A stretch of 64,000 nt of DNA from Akkermansiaceae bacterium (GCA_903827375.1 CAIKHZ010000304.1:1-64000), one strand, 5' to 3'; positions 27,887-36,748 are shown, counted from the stretch's first letter. Made by a program: numbers and translations. The notes: generated by a model not told the origin, from the sequence alone.

Positions 27887-28351
27887 TCAGCGGGCCGGAG
27901 CCGCTGCCTTAAGCTTGGCGATGGTTTCGTCAAGGCGGTGCCGGGCATTTATTAGATCGGTATTGAGGGTGCGTATGCGTTCATCGCGCTGGTTGACGGC
28001 GTCCTGCCAAGTTTTGAGCTGTTCCTCCAGGGTGTCAATTTGTTGTTCATCGATGGCTAGTTCGGCATTGAGATCGGCGAGTTGGGTGTCGCGTTGGGCC
28101 AGTGCTTGGCCGCTGGCGGCGAGCGCATTTTCCAGAGAATCGATAGACTCCTTGAGCATCGCTTGCTCGTGCTCCAACGTATCGGCGCGTTCCCTGGCGG
28201 CGGCCGTTTCGTCCTGAGCGGCAAGCACGCTGCGCTCCAATTCCTGAATGCGGACGTCAAGGTCGCGCTCTTTGTGCCACTCCACAACCAGCAGCAGCCC
28301 CAGAATCCCGCAGCCCGCCGCATTCACCCACGTCAATGCCCGACCGTTCAC
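27887..28351 (-). CDS. Membrane-anchored coiled-coil protein of the TonB/ExbBD operon
   Basis: 154 residues. One N-terminal membrane helix (VNAAGCGILGLLLVVEW, about 9-25) is followed by about 120 residues of near-continuous heptad-like sequence (VRIQELERSVLAAQDETAAA, IDSLENALAASGQ, DTLEEQLKTWQD). The coiled coil would lie in the periplasm if the helix is an N-in anchor. Its start overlaps the exbD stop by 4 bp, so it is co-translated as the last gene of tonB-exbB-exbD. I know no named family; a structural partner of the energising complex is a reasonable guess from its position. Confidence 0.65.
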   Translation of the reverse strand: MNGRALTWVNAAGCGILGLLLVVEWHKERDLDVRIQELERSVLAAQDETAAARERADTLEHEQAMLKESIDSLENALAASGQALAQRDTQLADLNAELAIDEQQIDTLEEQLKTWQDAVNQRDERIRTLNTDLINARHRLDETIAKLKAAAPAR

Positions 28352-28773
28352 GGGCTTGCCTCCTTGGTCTCAAAGCCGACTTTTTCGATACCGGCGGCAC
28401 GCACCGAATCGAGCACGGCGAGCATTTGTTTGTAGCGAGCCTCCTCATCGCCCGATATGAGCACCCGCGCATCGGCCGGCAGGTTTTCGCGCTTGAGCCT
28501 CGCCGTGATTTCCGAAGGCGTCACCACTTGCCTGTCCCAGGTAATCACCCCATGAGCATCCACCGCGATTTGCACCAGCGGCGTCTGGCTCTGCGCCACA
28601 GCACTGCCGGCCTCCGGCAAGCGCAGCGGCACCCGGTACAATTGGGTCATGCTCAGGCTCACCAGCATGAATGCGGCGAGCAGGAAGAACATGATGTCGA
28701 TCAAAGGCACCACCTCGATGCGGGCCTCATCGCCCTCATCATCGCTCGAAGAGCTATGAAGTTTTACTGGCAT
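28348..28773 (-). CDS. exbD: ExbD/TolR-family biopolymer transport protein
   Basis: 141 residues with the ExbD layout. A short cytoplasmic start is followed by one membrane helix that begins with the signature VVPLIDIMFFLLAAFMLVS, in which the Asp of PLID is the proton-carrying residue. A periplasmic domain comes next (VQIAVDAHGVITWDRQVV, LISGDEEARYKQMLAVLDSVRAAGI). It works with ExbB to feed proton motive force to TonB. It is 6 bp downstream of exbB, inside the four-gene minus-strand operon. Confidence 0.9.
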   Translation of the reverse strand: MPVKLHSSSSDDEGDEARIEVVPLIDIMFFLLAAFMLVSLSMTQLYRVPLRLPEAGSAVAQSQTPLVQIAVDAHGVITWDRQVVTPSEITARLKRENLPADARVLISGDEEARYKQMLAVLDSVRAAGIEKVGFETKEASP

Positions 28774-28779
28774 AGACGT

Positions 28780-29442
28780 CTAGCGAGGTGGCCGAAGCCC
28801 TGCGGCAAACCCTTCCAAATCGTGACCGTGCTCCTTGGCCGACTTTACCAACAACTCCGTGTGGTTGATCCAACGCTCCAGCGATCCCCTCAGCACCGAC
28901 ACCCGCTTGCGGAAAAAATTGTACGGCAGCAGGCAGCAGATTGCGATTCCGATGCCGCAGGCGGTGGCTATAAGCGCCTCGGCAATCCCCCCAGATACCT
29001 TGGAGGCCGCCAATTGCTCAGCCCCCACGAAGGAAAACGAACGCATGATTCCAACGACTGTTCCAAACAGCCCGAGCAAAGGGGCGAGAGTGATGAGAGT
29101 GCTGAGGACCCACATGCGGGCCTCGGATTTTTCGATGAGGTGAGTGGCGTGCAATTGCATGGCGGCGAGCATCGAGGTGTGAGCATGGGTCATGCCTTCA
29201 CGCAAATTGAGCAAATACGGATCATTGGTGCCCTGGCCGAGTTGCCAGGCTGTGGCGAAATCACCGGTGCCAATGGCCTCACGGGCCTGGTTCTGGTCGG
29301 CACTGCGGATCCGGGATTGCAGGCGAAGCCACCAGATGACGCGGTCGAGCAACACGCAGAGGGCTAGGAATGAAGTGGCAACGATGGGCCACATGACCCA
29401 GCCCCCTTTGAAAAATGTTTCGACAACGATATTGGCAATCAC
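28780..29442 (-). CDS. exbB: ExbB/MotA/TolQ proton channel family protein
   Basis: 220 residues with three membrane helices in the TolQ/ExbB arrangement. The first is VMWPIVATSFLALCVLLDRVIWW. Helices 2 and 3 lie in LSTLITLAPLLGLFGTVVGIMRSF and GGIAEALIATACGIGIAICCLLPYNFF. Both LLGLFGTVxGM-like and GIxEALxxTAxGxxxAI motifs of the family are present. The cytoplasmic loop carries the polar segment between helices 1 and 2. It forms the channel with ExbD. Only 9 bp separate it from the tonB-like gene. Confidence 0.9.
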   Translation of the reverse strand: MIANIVVETFFKGGWVMWPIVATSFLALCVLLDRVIWWLRLQSRIRSADQNQAREAIGTGDFATAWQLGQGTNDPYLLNLREGMTHAHTSMLAAMQLHATHLIEKSEARMWVLSTLITLAPLLGLFGTVVGIMRSFSFVGAEQLAASKVSGGIAEALIATACGIGIAICCLLPYNFFRKRVSVLRGSLERWINHTELLVKSAKEHGHDLEGFAAGLRPPR

Positions 29443-29451
29443 TGAAAAAGA

Positions 29452-30201
29452 CTATTTGAGTTTGAAATCGATTTGGCGCTGGAGTTTCATCACGGAGCCT
29501 GGGGGAAACGTCCAGCGGCGGACAGTGTCCAGCGCCTCGTTGTCCAGCAGAGGCCAGCGCGATGGGTCCTTGGCGTAGGCGGAGAGCACTCGTCCGTCGG
29601 TACCTACGGTGAACTCGATGAGCACCGAGCCGCTCTGTCCCTTGCTGCGAGCTTGCGCTGGATAGACCGGTGGTGGCATTTTTCCGGCAGCCATGCGGGC
29701 CGCACGCGCTGCCGCCCGGGCATCGCCAGAGGCATTTTCGCTGGCTTGGACCGCCACTTTGACGCTTCGTTGCGTTGGAGTGGCAGCTGATTTGCTTGGA
29801 TCTGTTGAAATCGACGGCGTGGCGGGCACCGATACTTCCGGCACTTCCGGCAAGGGCGGAAAGTCAGCAATTTGTGGGATTTGCGGCGGCTTGGGCAAGG
29901 CGTCAGGAGGCGGAATATCCGCTGGCTCGCGCACCGGGTCACTCACGGTGGCACTCGCCTCAGGCGCACCAAGGGAAATCTCCGGTACACTCAGCAAGGC
30001 CGCCGTTTCTCCTGCCCGTGACGATTTTGCCGGAACATGCCAGATTGGCAGCAGCCATGCAACACCGTCCAAGCCCGCCAGTCCCAACCAAAGGGCTAGC
30101 GTGGCGATATTGATGGCGTAAACCAGGGAACTCATGGGCGGCTGACGCCACAAACTGCCAAATCCATTCCCCATTGACAACCCCACAGCCAAAATTCGCA
30201 T
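29452..30201 (-). CDS. tonB: TonB-family energy transducer
   Basis: 249 residues at the longest. Starts at 30201, 30174 (with GGGG six bases upstream) and 30135 are all possible. A membrane helix (INIATLALWLGLAGLDGVAWLL) is followed by a proline-rich spacer (PPPDALPKPPQIPQ, FPPLPEVPEV) that would span the periplasm. The C-terminal TonB domain (about 175-249) reads PPPVYPAQARSKGQSGSVLIEFTVGTDG, then ALDTVRRWTFPPG. It transmits energy to outer membrane receptors, none of which is encoded in this window. It heads the tonB-exbB-exbD-coiled-coil operon. Confidence 0.85.
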   Translation of the reverse strand: MRILAVGLSMGNGFGSLWRQPPMSSLVYAINIATLALWLGLAGLDGVAWLLPIWHVPAKSSRAGETAALLSVPEISLGAPEASATVSDPVREPADIPPPDALPKPPQIPQIADFPPLPEVPEVSVPATPSISTDPSKSAATPTQRSVKVAVQASENASGDARAAARAARMAAGKMPPPVYPAQARSKGQSGSVLIEFTVGTDGRVLSAYAKDPSRWPLLDNEALDTVRRWTFPPGSVMKLQRQIDFKLK

Positions 30202-30257
30202 ACCCCCATCGCCAGAACCCCGTGTTCGACCTCAAGATAGGCACGGGGTCGAGCTTC

Positions 30258-31409
30258 TCACAGAAAACCTGCCCCGGCAGCCGCGCTGACTGGATAGATT
30301 TCAGGCAGGATCGCTGTGGCAGCGAAATAATGGGAGCGCACAGCGGCGGCGAACTCGTCGAGTTGGTCCACCTGCACCAGAGCGACCATGCAGCCGCCGA
30401 AGCCGGCACCGGCCTGACGGGCACCGAGCACACCCGGGGCGGCGAGCATGGCGGCCATCATCGTGTGCATCGCCGGCGATGTGATTTCGTAGAGATGGGA
30501 TGCGCCGTGGAACGATGCGGCTGTGAGTTCGGCGATGGCGGGATGGTCACCGGCACTAAGAGCCGCCGCCAAAGCGGCGACGCGAGCGTGTTCCTCGATG
30601 ATGAACCGGCAGCGTTTGGCCACGATCGGCGGCAGTTCGTGTTCGCGGGAGATATAGGCCTCATGGGTAAGCTCGCACAAGGCGGACGCACCTAGCAGCC
30701 TTGCGCCGTTTTCGCACTGGGCGCGGCGCTCGCCATATTCAGACCCGGCGAGCTGGCGTTGTGATTTGGTATCGCAGATGACCACTCCAATGCCCTCAGC
30801 GATGGTCACCGGTTGGCTGGTGAGGTTGTGGCAATCCAAGAGCAGAGCGCATCCTTGGCGGCCCATGCAGGAGGTAAATTGGTCGAGGATGCCACAGTTG
30901 ACGCCAACGAAGTGGTTTTCTGCGCGTTGGCAGAGTAGCGCTTTTTCCACTGGATCGAGGGACCAAGCGCCAAGCGTCTCAAAGACAGTGGCTGCCGCAC
31001 ATTCAAGCGCTGCGGAAGAACTCAAGCCGCTGCGCAAGGGCACCGTGCTGTGGATCACTCCGTCGAACCCGCACAGCGGCAATCCAGCTTCCTGCAAGAC
31101 CACAGCCACGCCATGGATGTAATCAATCCACGGATGCTCCGGGCATTTTTCATTGGAATCCAATGCAAATGAGGCATCAGCTCCGAGGTTGAGCGAATGA
31201 AGACGGACCTCACTTGATGAATTGGGCCGGGCGGCAATCCAGGTGTCGCGACCAATCGGGAGTGTTAGAACAGCACCCAGGTTGTAATCCGTGTGGCTGC
31301 CCATCAAATCGACCCGTCCCGGCGCGCGGCACCAAACGGACGGCAACCCGCCAAAACAGCTGGAAAAGGCTTGGGCAACAAGGTCGCGGCGTTGAGTGTC
31401 GAATGTCAT
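30258..31409 (-). CDS. galK: Galactokinase-family sugar kinase
   Basis: 383 residues of the GHMP kinase superfamily. The signature at about 28-42 reads APGRVDLMGSHTDYN, and the ATP loop is PLRSGLSSSAALE. The catalytic Asp region is VNCGILDQFTSCMG. The C-terminal motif GARQAGAGFGGCMVAL is present. In canonical galactokinases the signature is GRVNLIGEHTDYN; here Asn is Asp and the galactose-contacting Glu is Ser. The sugar may thus not be galactose. It lies 18 bp downstream of a UroD-like gene in one operon, divergent from an AraC regulator. No galT or galE is nearby. Confidence 0.8.
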   Translation of the reverse strand: MTFDTQRRDLVAQAFSSCFGGLPSVWCRAPGRVDLMGSHTDYNLGAVLTLPIGRDTWIAARPNSSSEVRLHSLNLGADASFALDSNEKCPEHPWIDYIHGVAVVLQEAGLPLCGFDGVIHSTVPLRSGLSSSAALECAAATVFETLGAWSLDPVEKALLCQRAENHFVGVNCGILDQFTSCMGRQGCALLLDCHNLTSQPVTIAEGIGVVICDTKSQRQLAGSEYGERRAQCENGARLLGASALCELTHEAYISREHELPPIVAKRCRFIIEEHARVAALAAALSAGDHPAIAELTAASFHGASHLYEITSPAMHTMMAAMLAAPGVLGARQAGAGFGGCMVALVQVDQLDEFAAAVRSHYFAATAILPEIYPVSAAAGAGFL

Positions 31410-31427
31410 ATATCTAGCAAAATGCGA

Positions 31428-32453
31428 TTAACGGGGAAAGGCGCTGAGCATGGCGAGGATATTTTCCACAGGAATGTCCGACTGCATGCGGTGGGATGGC
31501 CCGAGGATGAGGCCGCTGCCATCGGGAGCGAGGTCGCGGATGCAGGCTGCAGTGGCGGCGCGCACAGCGTCGGGCGAAGCAACGGGCAGGACGGTTTGGG
31601 TGGAGATGCCGCCATAGAAACTCAGATTCCGGCCAAACTCCCGGTACAGCCGGGCGTGATCCAGCACCTCAGGCTGCACCGGGTTGAGGCAGGTCAGGCC
31701 GATGTCCACGAGGTCGGGCAAAATCGGCCAAATGTCGCCGTCGGAGTGGAGGATAACGGGCAAACCGGCGTCACGGAACACGGCGAACATTTGAGCTAGG
31801 CGCGGCTTGATGAGCTCCCGCCACACGCTTGGGGCAAAGAGCAGGCTTTTTTGGGCCCCGTAATCATCGCCGAAGTAGCCGCCGTCAACCCCGAGGCCCA
31901 CAAAACGCTTTGACAACGCAACCTGAATGAGGGTGATCCGATCTAGCAATTCTGCAGCCGCTTCCGGCTCGCAAACCAAGTCCATCAGGAATTGATCAAA
32001 CCCGCGCAGCGACCATGCACGCTCAAACAAGGCGAAACCGAAGTTAGGCACCACGAAATGGCGGCCCGCATCACCTGCAATTGCCGCCACAGCTTTATCT
32101 AATAAACCCGGAGCATCCGGATCGGGCCAGATAAAGGTTGCCGGATCGCAATCGTCGGCCAGCGGTGCCGTTGCGTGCCAGTAGCCCTCCGTTTCGGTGC
32201 CCCAACCGGCACCCCACCAATCGAAAGCCACGCGGCCGTCATCACTGAGGCGTTGGGTATGATCCACATCGACGCGCAGAAGATGGTTGTCGAGGTGGTC
32301 ACCGAGTTCGGCTGAGGTGCAGCGGAAATGCTCGGCAAGTTTGGCCGCGATTGCACCGGTGTAGTTCGTCTGTACCGGCAAGCGGTCCACCGGTTGACGC
32401 CACAAAGCGTGGCACATGCGTTGTTTCGGAGTTAGCATCTGATGCAAGGTCAA
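31428..32453 (-). CDS. Uroporphyrinogen decarboxylase-like (URO-D/MtaA superfamily) protein
   Basis: 341 residues of the URO-D superfamily, in the methyltransferase-like branch that PVC bacteria carry in many copies rather than the heme enzyme HemE. Visible segments are TPKQRMCHALWRQPVDRLPVQTNY near the start, SLLFAPSVWRELIKPRLAQMFAVFRDAGLP, HSDGDIWPILPDLVDIGLTCLNPVQP and LSFYGGISTQTVLP. HSDGxxxxxLPDLxxxGxxxxNPVQ is the typical second-half motif. The N-terminal HemE substrate motif (RxxPxW with RQAG) is absent. Reaction unknown. It is co-directional with the galK-like gene and divergent from AraC, so it probably serves the same sugar pathway. Confidence 0.75.
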   Translation of the reverse strand: MTLHQMLTPKQRMCHALWRQPVDRLPVQTNYTGAIAAKLAEHFRCTSAELGDHLDNHLLRVDVDHTQRLSDDGRVAFDWWGAGWGTETEGYWHATAPLADDCDPATFIWPDPDAPGLLDKAVAAIAGDAGRHFVVPNFGFALFERAWSLRGFDQFLMDLVCEPEAAAELLDRITLIQVALSKRFVGLGVDGGYFGDDYGAQKSLLFAPSVWRELIKPRLAQMFAVFRDAGLPVILHSDGDIWPILPDLVDIGLTCLNPVQPEVLDHARLYREFGRNLSFYGGISTQTVLPVASPDAVRAATAACIRDLAPDGSGLILGPSHRMQSDIPVENILAMLSAFPR

Positions 32454-32670
32454 CTGTGAATAACTGCCATTCCAGCCCCGGGACGGCGGGCTCTAGGATG
32501 GATCGGCTAGAAAGGATTCTGACAGAACCCGGGGCAAGGTGCCACCGCTCAGTTGTCCAATCCCGATGTTGTATTGACAATGTTAGGGTGGAATTGCACT
32601 TGCTCTCTAGCGGGGCAAGTGAGCAAATGGGGTTGCGCCAGAGGACAAGCCGCTGCTCGGATCAACCGCC

Positions 32671-33606
32671 ATGCCAAGGAGCCGAAAGACCGACGAAGCC
32701 ACCACGGACGGACCGCGCCATGTGTGTGGAGCCGCATGCTGTGCCACCGCCCGCTTCGAGGAGGTGCCAGCCGCTGCGGATGCCTCGATGGGGGTGGTTT
32801 CATATGATCAGCCGCGTTTTGAACGGGGTTGGCACTACCATCCAGAGGTGGAACTGACACTCATCTTGGAAAGTTCCGGGCAGCGTTTCGTGGGGGATCA
32901 TATCGGCAACTTTGAACCGGGCGATCTTGTTTTGTTAGGTAGCAATGTGCCCCACGTCTGGCGCAGCGACCTGTTGGCGTTGCCGCGTCGTCAGCGGGCG
33001 CGATCCATCTACGTGCACTTCCGGAGTGCTTGGTTAGAGAATTTGGCCGGGGACTTGCACGAGTTGCAGGACATCGGGGGCTTGCTGGAGCAGTCGGCAC
33101 GGGGCTTGTGTTTTAGCGGGCCCGAGAGTGGGCATGCGGCGCGGGAGATGGAGAGATTGCCCGGCTTGTCGGGGATGCGGCGCTTGCTGGTCATGTTGGA
33201 ATTGCTGCAATCCCTGGCCGAAGCAGGCGGCGGCGTTCCCTTGTCGAGCGCCGGGTTTTCACCCGTTCTCGACCATCGGACCGGTGAGCGCATCCGCAGG
33301 ATCCACAGTCATGTCTATCAAAATTTCCGAAGTGGCATATCTCACCAGGATTTGGCGCGTTTGGCAGGGCTCAGTCCGGCGGCTCTATCAAAATTTTTCC
33401 GACGGAGCACAGGGCGGACGATCACGCAATTTATCAACGAGGTGCGGGTGGGAGAGGCCGCCCGTCTGCTGATTGACAGTGACGGCAATATCTCACAAAT
33501 CGCGTATGCGTCGGGCTTTGAGAGTTTGGCACATTTCAACGCGACCTTCCGTCATCTCAAGCAGGTCAATCCCACCCGATTCCGCGAGCTGCACCGCATG
33601 GAGTGA
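32671..33606 (+). CDS. AraC-family transcriptional regulator with cupin sensor
   Basis: 311 residues. The N-terminal cupin-like ligand-binding domain (about 40-130) reads RGWHYHPEVELTLILESSGQRFVGDHIGNFEPGDLVLLGSNVPHVWR. The C-terminal AraC DNA-binding domain (about 210-308) has two helix-turn-helix units: ISHQDLARLAGLSPAALSKFFRRSTGRTITQFINEVRV and NISQIAYASGFESLAHFNATFRHLKQVNPTRFR. It is transcribed away from the UroD-like/galK-like pair. The 217-bp shared region (32454-32670) is the obvious operator location; it contains TTGACA at 32575 but no convincing -10. It probably controls that pair in response to a sugar. Confidence 0.85.
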   Translation: MPRSRKTDEATTDGPRHVCGAACCATARFEEVPAAADASMGVVSYDQPRFERGWHYHPEVELTLILESSGQRFVGDHIGNFEPGDLVLLGSNVPHVWRSDLLALPRRQRARSIYVHFRSAWLENLAGDLHELQDIGGLLEQSARGLCFSGPESGHAAREMERLPGLSGMRRLLVMLELLQSLAEAGGGVPLSSAGFSPVLDHRTGERIRRIHSHVYQNFRSGISHQDLARLAGLSPAALSKFFRRSTGRTITQFINEVRVGEAARLLIDSDGNISQIAYASGFESLAHFNATFRHLKQVNPTRFRELHRME

Positions 33607-33633
33607 TTCGAACACACCACTTTTCTGCCACAC

Positions 33634-35010
33634 TCAGGGGTCGAGAAACTTTCCCGGATTGAGAATGTTGTGGGGATCGAGAGCGTGTTTGAGGCGGCGG
33701 TGGACGTTGAGCGCCACCTCGCCGAGGGCCGCGTTGATCCAGGGTTTTTTGGCCAAGCCCACCCCGTGCTCACCGGTAATGGCGCCGCCGTGGTCAAGAA
33801 CCCAGGCGAAAAGCCGGTCCAGCGCAACATGGGCTGCAGCCCTAACCGCCTCATCGGCATAGTCGCCGACCATCAGGTTGGTGTGGATGTTGCCGTCGCC
33901 GGCATGGCCGAAACAGGCGATGGGGATGCCGGTCTCGGCTTCTAATAATTTTGCAAATTCGACCAATTCGACCAAGCGGGAGCGAGGGACGACGATATCC
34001 TCGTTAAGTTTGGTTAGGCCGGTATCGCGAAGTGCGTAGGAGAACTCGCGGCGGAGTTGCCAGATGCGTTCGCAGGAGGGTTCGTCCGGAGCGCGGTCGA
34101 TCATGGTGGCACCCAGAGATGCGAGCAGGGGCTGGAGCTCGTCGAGCTCGGCTTGGACGGCGCCGGGGCGGCCGTCGATTTCCACGATCAGATAGGCATC
34201 GCCTTGTGGAAAAACATCCGGGCCAAGGCGACGGCGGGCGGCGGCGAGGGTGAAGGCGTCGGTGATTTCGAGGGCAGACGGCAGATGGCCCGCGTTTAGG
34301 ATGGCTTGGACGGCTGCGGCGGCCAGTGGGAAATCCGGGAAAATAGCCGCTAACATACCGCGACTGGCCGGTCGTGGGATAAGCCGCAAGGTGGCCTCGG
34401 TGACGACCCCGAGCATCCCTTCGGATCCGGTGAACAGCCCGATGAGGTCAAAACCAGTCTTGTTTTTGTGCAACCGGCCACCGCTGCGCAGGATGCGGCC
34501 GTCAGCAAGCACCACCTCCAGGCCCAAGACATAGGCGCGGGTCACGCCATATTTCAGGCAGCGCGGGCCGCCAGCGTTGGTGGCGATGTTGCCACCGATC
34601 GAGCATTCCTTGAGCGACGCCGGGTCTGGTGGGTATTCCCAGCCGAGTTCGCGGACGGCCTCCTGCAAGGCGTGGGTGATGACGCCAGGTTGGACGACGG
34701 CGACGCCATCTTGCGGATGGATGCCCAGAATACGGTTCATGCGGGCGGTGGACAGGACGATGCCACCCTGGATCGGCACGCAACCGCCAACATAGCCAAC
34801 CCCAGCACCCCGCGTGGTCACCGCCAAGCGCCGGGCGTGGGCGTAAGCCAGCACAGTGGCCACTTCCGCCGTGCTTTCTGGAAAGACCACCCAATCCGGC
34901 AAATGAGAGGCCGACCATTTGTCGCCCGAGTGTCCGGCGAGCACCTCTGCCGTGCTAGACACCTTATCCGCGCCGATGAGTTCGGCGAGCTGCCCGGCGA
35001 TGGTCGTCAC
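33634..35010 (-). CDS. glcD: FAD-linked oxidase, GlcD / D-lactate dehydrogenase type
   Basis: 458 residues with an FAD-binding PCMH domain: LAVTTRGAGVGYVGGCVPIQGG, then SIGGNIATNAGGPRCLKYG and GLFTGSEGMLGVVTEATLRLIP. The C-terminal FAD-oxidase domain contains CFGHAGDGNIHTNLM and ITGEHGVGLAKK, both family signatures with conserved His. It oxidises a 2-hydroxy acid such as glycolate or D-lactate; the substrate is not determined by sequence. No glcE/glcF partner lies nearby. The start overlaps the stop of the upstream phosphorylase gene by 4 bp, so the two are translated together. Confidence 0.85.
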   Translation of the reverse strand: MTTIAGQLAELIGADKVSSTAEVLAGHSGDKWSASHLPDWVVFPESTAEVATVLAYAHARRLAVTTRGAGVGYVGGCVPIQGGIVLSTARMNRILGIHPQDGVAVVQPGVITHALQEAVRELGWEYPPDPASLKECSIGGNIATNAGGPRCLKYGVTRAYVLGLEVVLADGRILRSGGRLHKNKTGFDLIGLFTGSEGMLGVVTEATLRLIPRPASRGMLAAIFPDFPLAAAAVQAILNAGHLPSALEITDAFTLAAARRRLGPDVFPQGDAYLIVEIDGRPGAVQAELDELQPLLASLGATMIDRAPDEPSCERIWQLRREFSYALRDTGLTKLNEDIVVPRSRLVELVEFAKLLEAETGIPIACFGHAGDGNIHTNLMVGDYADEAVRAAAHVALDRLFAWVLDHGGAITGEHGVGLAKKPWINAALGEVALNVHRRLKHALDPHNILNPGKFLDP

Positions 35011-36668
35011 GAGTAGATGTTTTTGTAATACTCGTCGGCCATCCGGTCAGCATCAAAAAATGGCACCACTTGGTTCATGGAATTGAGCACCACACGATAC
35101 CAGTCGTCCGGTTTCTCATAATAGAGTGGCAGCACCGTGTCGTTGAGGATCTGATAGATTTCAAGCATGTCGTGGCGGTCTCGGTCTTGCGGGCTGAGTT
35201 GGGGATCGGCGGGCGGCACAATGAAGGAATTTTGCTTGTTGCGAGCGAATTCACAGACCCAGCCATCGTTGGTTGATAGATTCACGGAACCATTCATGGC
35301 GGCGGACATGCCGGAGGTGCCTGAAGCCTCGCGGGTGACCACTGGGTTGTTGAGCCAAATGTCCGAGCCATTTTTCAATAGGCGCGACAAACCCAGTTCG
35401 TATCCAACCAGCACGGAGGCATTGGGAGTGTCCATGGTTAGGTGGATGAGGTGGTTGAAGGTGTCGATGGCCCCGCTGTCAAACGGATAGGGTTTGCCGG
35501 CCCACAGAATCTGGATCGGACGCTGGGCATTTCCGATGAGAGCGCGGAACAAGTCGGCGTCCCGCACGATCAGGTCGGGGCGCTTGTAACCGGCGAAGCG
35601 GCGTGCCCAGACGAGGGTGAGCACATCGGGGTTGAAGTGCTTGCCGGTTTGATCGGCCACGAGTTCGAAGAGTTCCACCTTGAGCTGGCGTTTGCGCTCG
35701 CGAAGCGCGTCGAGATCCCCAGCTTGACGGGCGGCTTCGAGCGGCTTGTCTGCCCAGAATTTTTTATTTTGGGCGTTGGTGACGTGGGTGATTGTGCAGA
35801 TATTGGGATACTTGCTCCACATTTGGCGGGACACTTCGCCATGAAGCTTTGAAACACCGTTGGCCGAATGACTGAGGCGAAGCGCTGCAAGCGAATGATT
35901 GAACACATCCCCCTCCAGGCCCGTGATGGCACGCAATTCACCCTCCGGTACGTCACCGAAAAATGAGAAATCCCGCAGCAACTTGAAATCATGGGTCTCA
36001 TTGCCAGCTTCCTCCGGGGTGTGGGTGGTGAACACGAAACGGCGCTTGACCTCCTCGATTTTTCGATAGCGTTCATAAACGCGGAACGCGGCGGACAGGC
36101 CGTGGGCTTCATTGAGGTGCCAGACGTCCGGATCGACGCCGAGTTCCTCGAGCAAGCGCGCCCCGCCGGCACCGAGGATGATGTATTGGGCGATGCGCCG
36201 AAGGTAGTCGTTGTCGTAGAGTCGGTGGGTCAGGGCCCGCGATAGGGTGTCATTTTCCTCGATATCGGTGCTGAGGAAAAACATGGGCACTGTGCCAAAC
36301 TCGTCGCCGGGCAGGAACATCGCCTTAACCCACACCGGGTGACCGTGGATCGGCACGGTGAAGCGAATCCCGGTGTCCTTGAGGAATGAGTAACGTTTTT
36401 TGCGGAACTGAATGGCCAGCTCCTGATCTTCGCCGCGGGATTGATCGTAGTAGCCATAAGTCCAGAGGATGCCGATGCCGCAGAGGTTTTGGCGCAAATC
36501 AGCCGCAGAGCGCATGTGTGATCCAGCCAGAAATCCCAGCCCTCCCGAGTACACCTTGAAACTCTGGCCTATGGCAAATTCACAGGAAAAATACGCCACA
36601 CTCTTCGCGTACTGCGGCGCTATCTTGTAACTGTGGGCAAACGGTTTGGGTAAAAATGATTTTGGCAT
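35007..36668 (-). CDS. glgP: Alpha-glucan phosphorylase-like protein (GT35), with altered PLP-site motif
   Basis: 553 residues from the ATG at 36668 (MPKSFLPKPFAHSYK). The ORF-track TTG start at 36752 overlaps tdh and adds no domain. The protein matches the short phosphorylase branch: VAYFSCEFAIGQSFKVYSGGLGFLAGSHMRSAADL, WHLNEAHGLSAAFRV, VFTTHTPEEAGN, WARRFAGYKRPDLI and QILWAGKPYPFDSGA. Where catalytic phosphorylases have GTSG-x-K or GTGNMK with the PLP-bearing Lys, this one reads GTSGMSAAMNG, with Ser. The family breaks alpha-1,4-glucans by phosphorolysis. Activity here should be treated as open. It is co-translated with the glcD-like gene. Confidence 0.8.
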   Translation of the reverse strand: MPKSFLPKPFAHSYKIAPQYAKSVAYFSCEFAIGQSFKVYSGGLGFLAGSHMRSAADLRQNLCGIGILWTYGYYDQSRGEDQELAIQFRKKRYSFLKDTGIRFTVPIHGHPVWVKAMFLPGDEFGTVPMFFLSTDIEENDTLSRALTHRLYDNDYLRRIAQYIILGAGGARLLEELGVDPDVWHLNEAHGLSAAFRVYERYRKIEEVKRRFVFTTHTPEEAGNETHDFKLLRDFSFFGDVPEGELRAITGLEGDVFNHSLAALRLSHSANGVSKLHGEVSRQMWSKYPNICTITHVTNAQNKKFWADKPLEAARQAGDLDALRERKRQLKVELFELVADQTGKHFNPDVLTLVWARRFAGYKRPDLIVRDADLFRALIGNAQRPIQILWAGKPYPFDSGAIDTFNHLIHLTMDTPNASVLVGYELGLSRLLKNGSDIWLNNPVVTREASGTSGMSAAMNGSVNLSTNDGWVCEFARNKQNSFIVPPADPQLSPQDRDRHDMLEIYQILNDTVLPLYYEKPDDWYRVVLNSMNQVVPFFDADRMADEYYKNIYS

Positions 36669-36748
36669 GTTGAATTTATTAGGGTTAAAGGTTGGAAATG
36701 GGTGAAAATCAGACCATGCAGATAGCGTGCCAGAACGGAGGGCGTCGC

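Noticed and set aside
31428-32453. HemE (heme biosynthesis)
   Set aside because: The N-terminal substrate motif of HemE is not present, and the context is sugar catabolism and not heme synthesis.
32575-32597. TTGACA as a sigma-70 promoter for the AraC gene
   Set aside because: No acceptable -10 at 16-18 bp spacing; left as a remark in the AraC entry.
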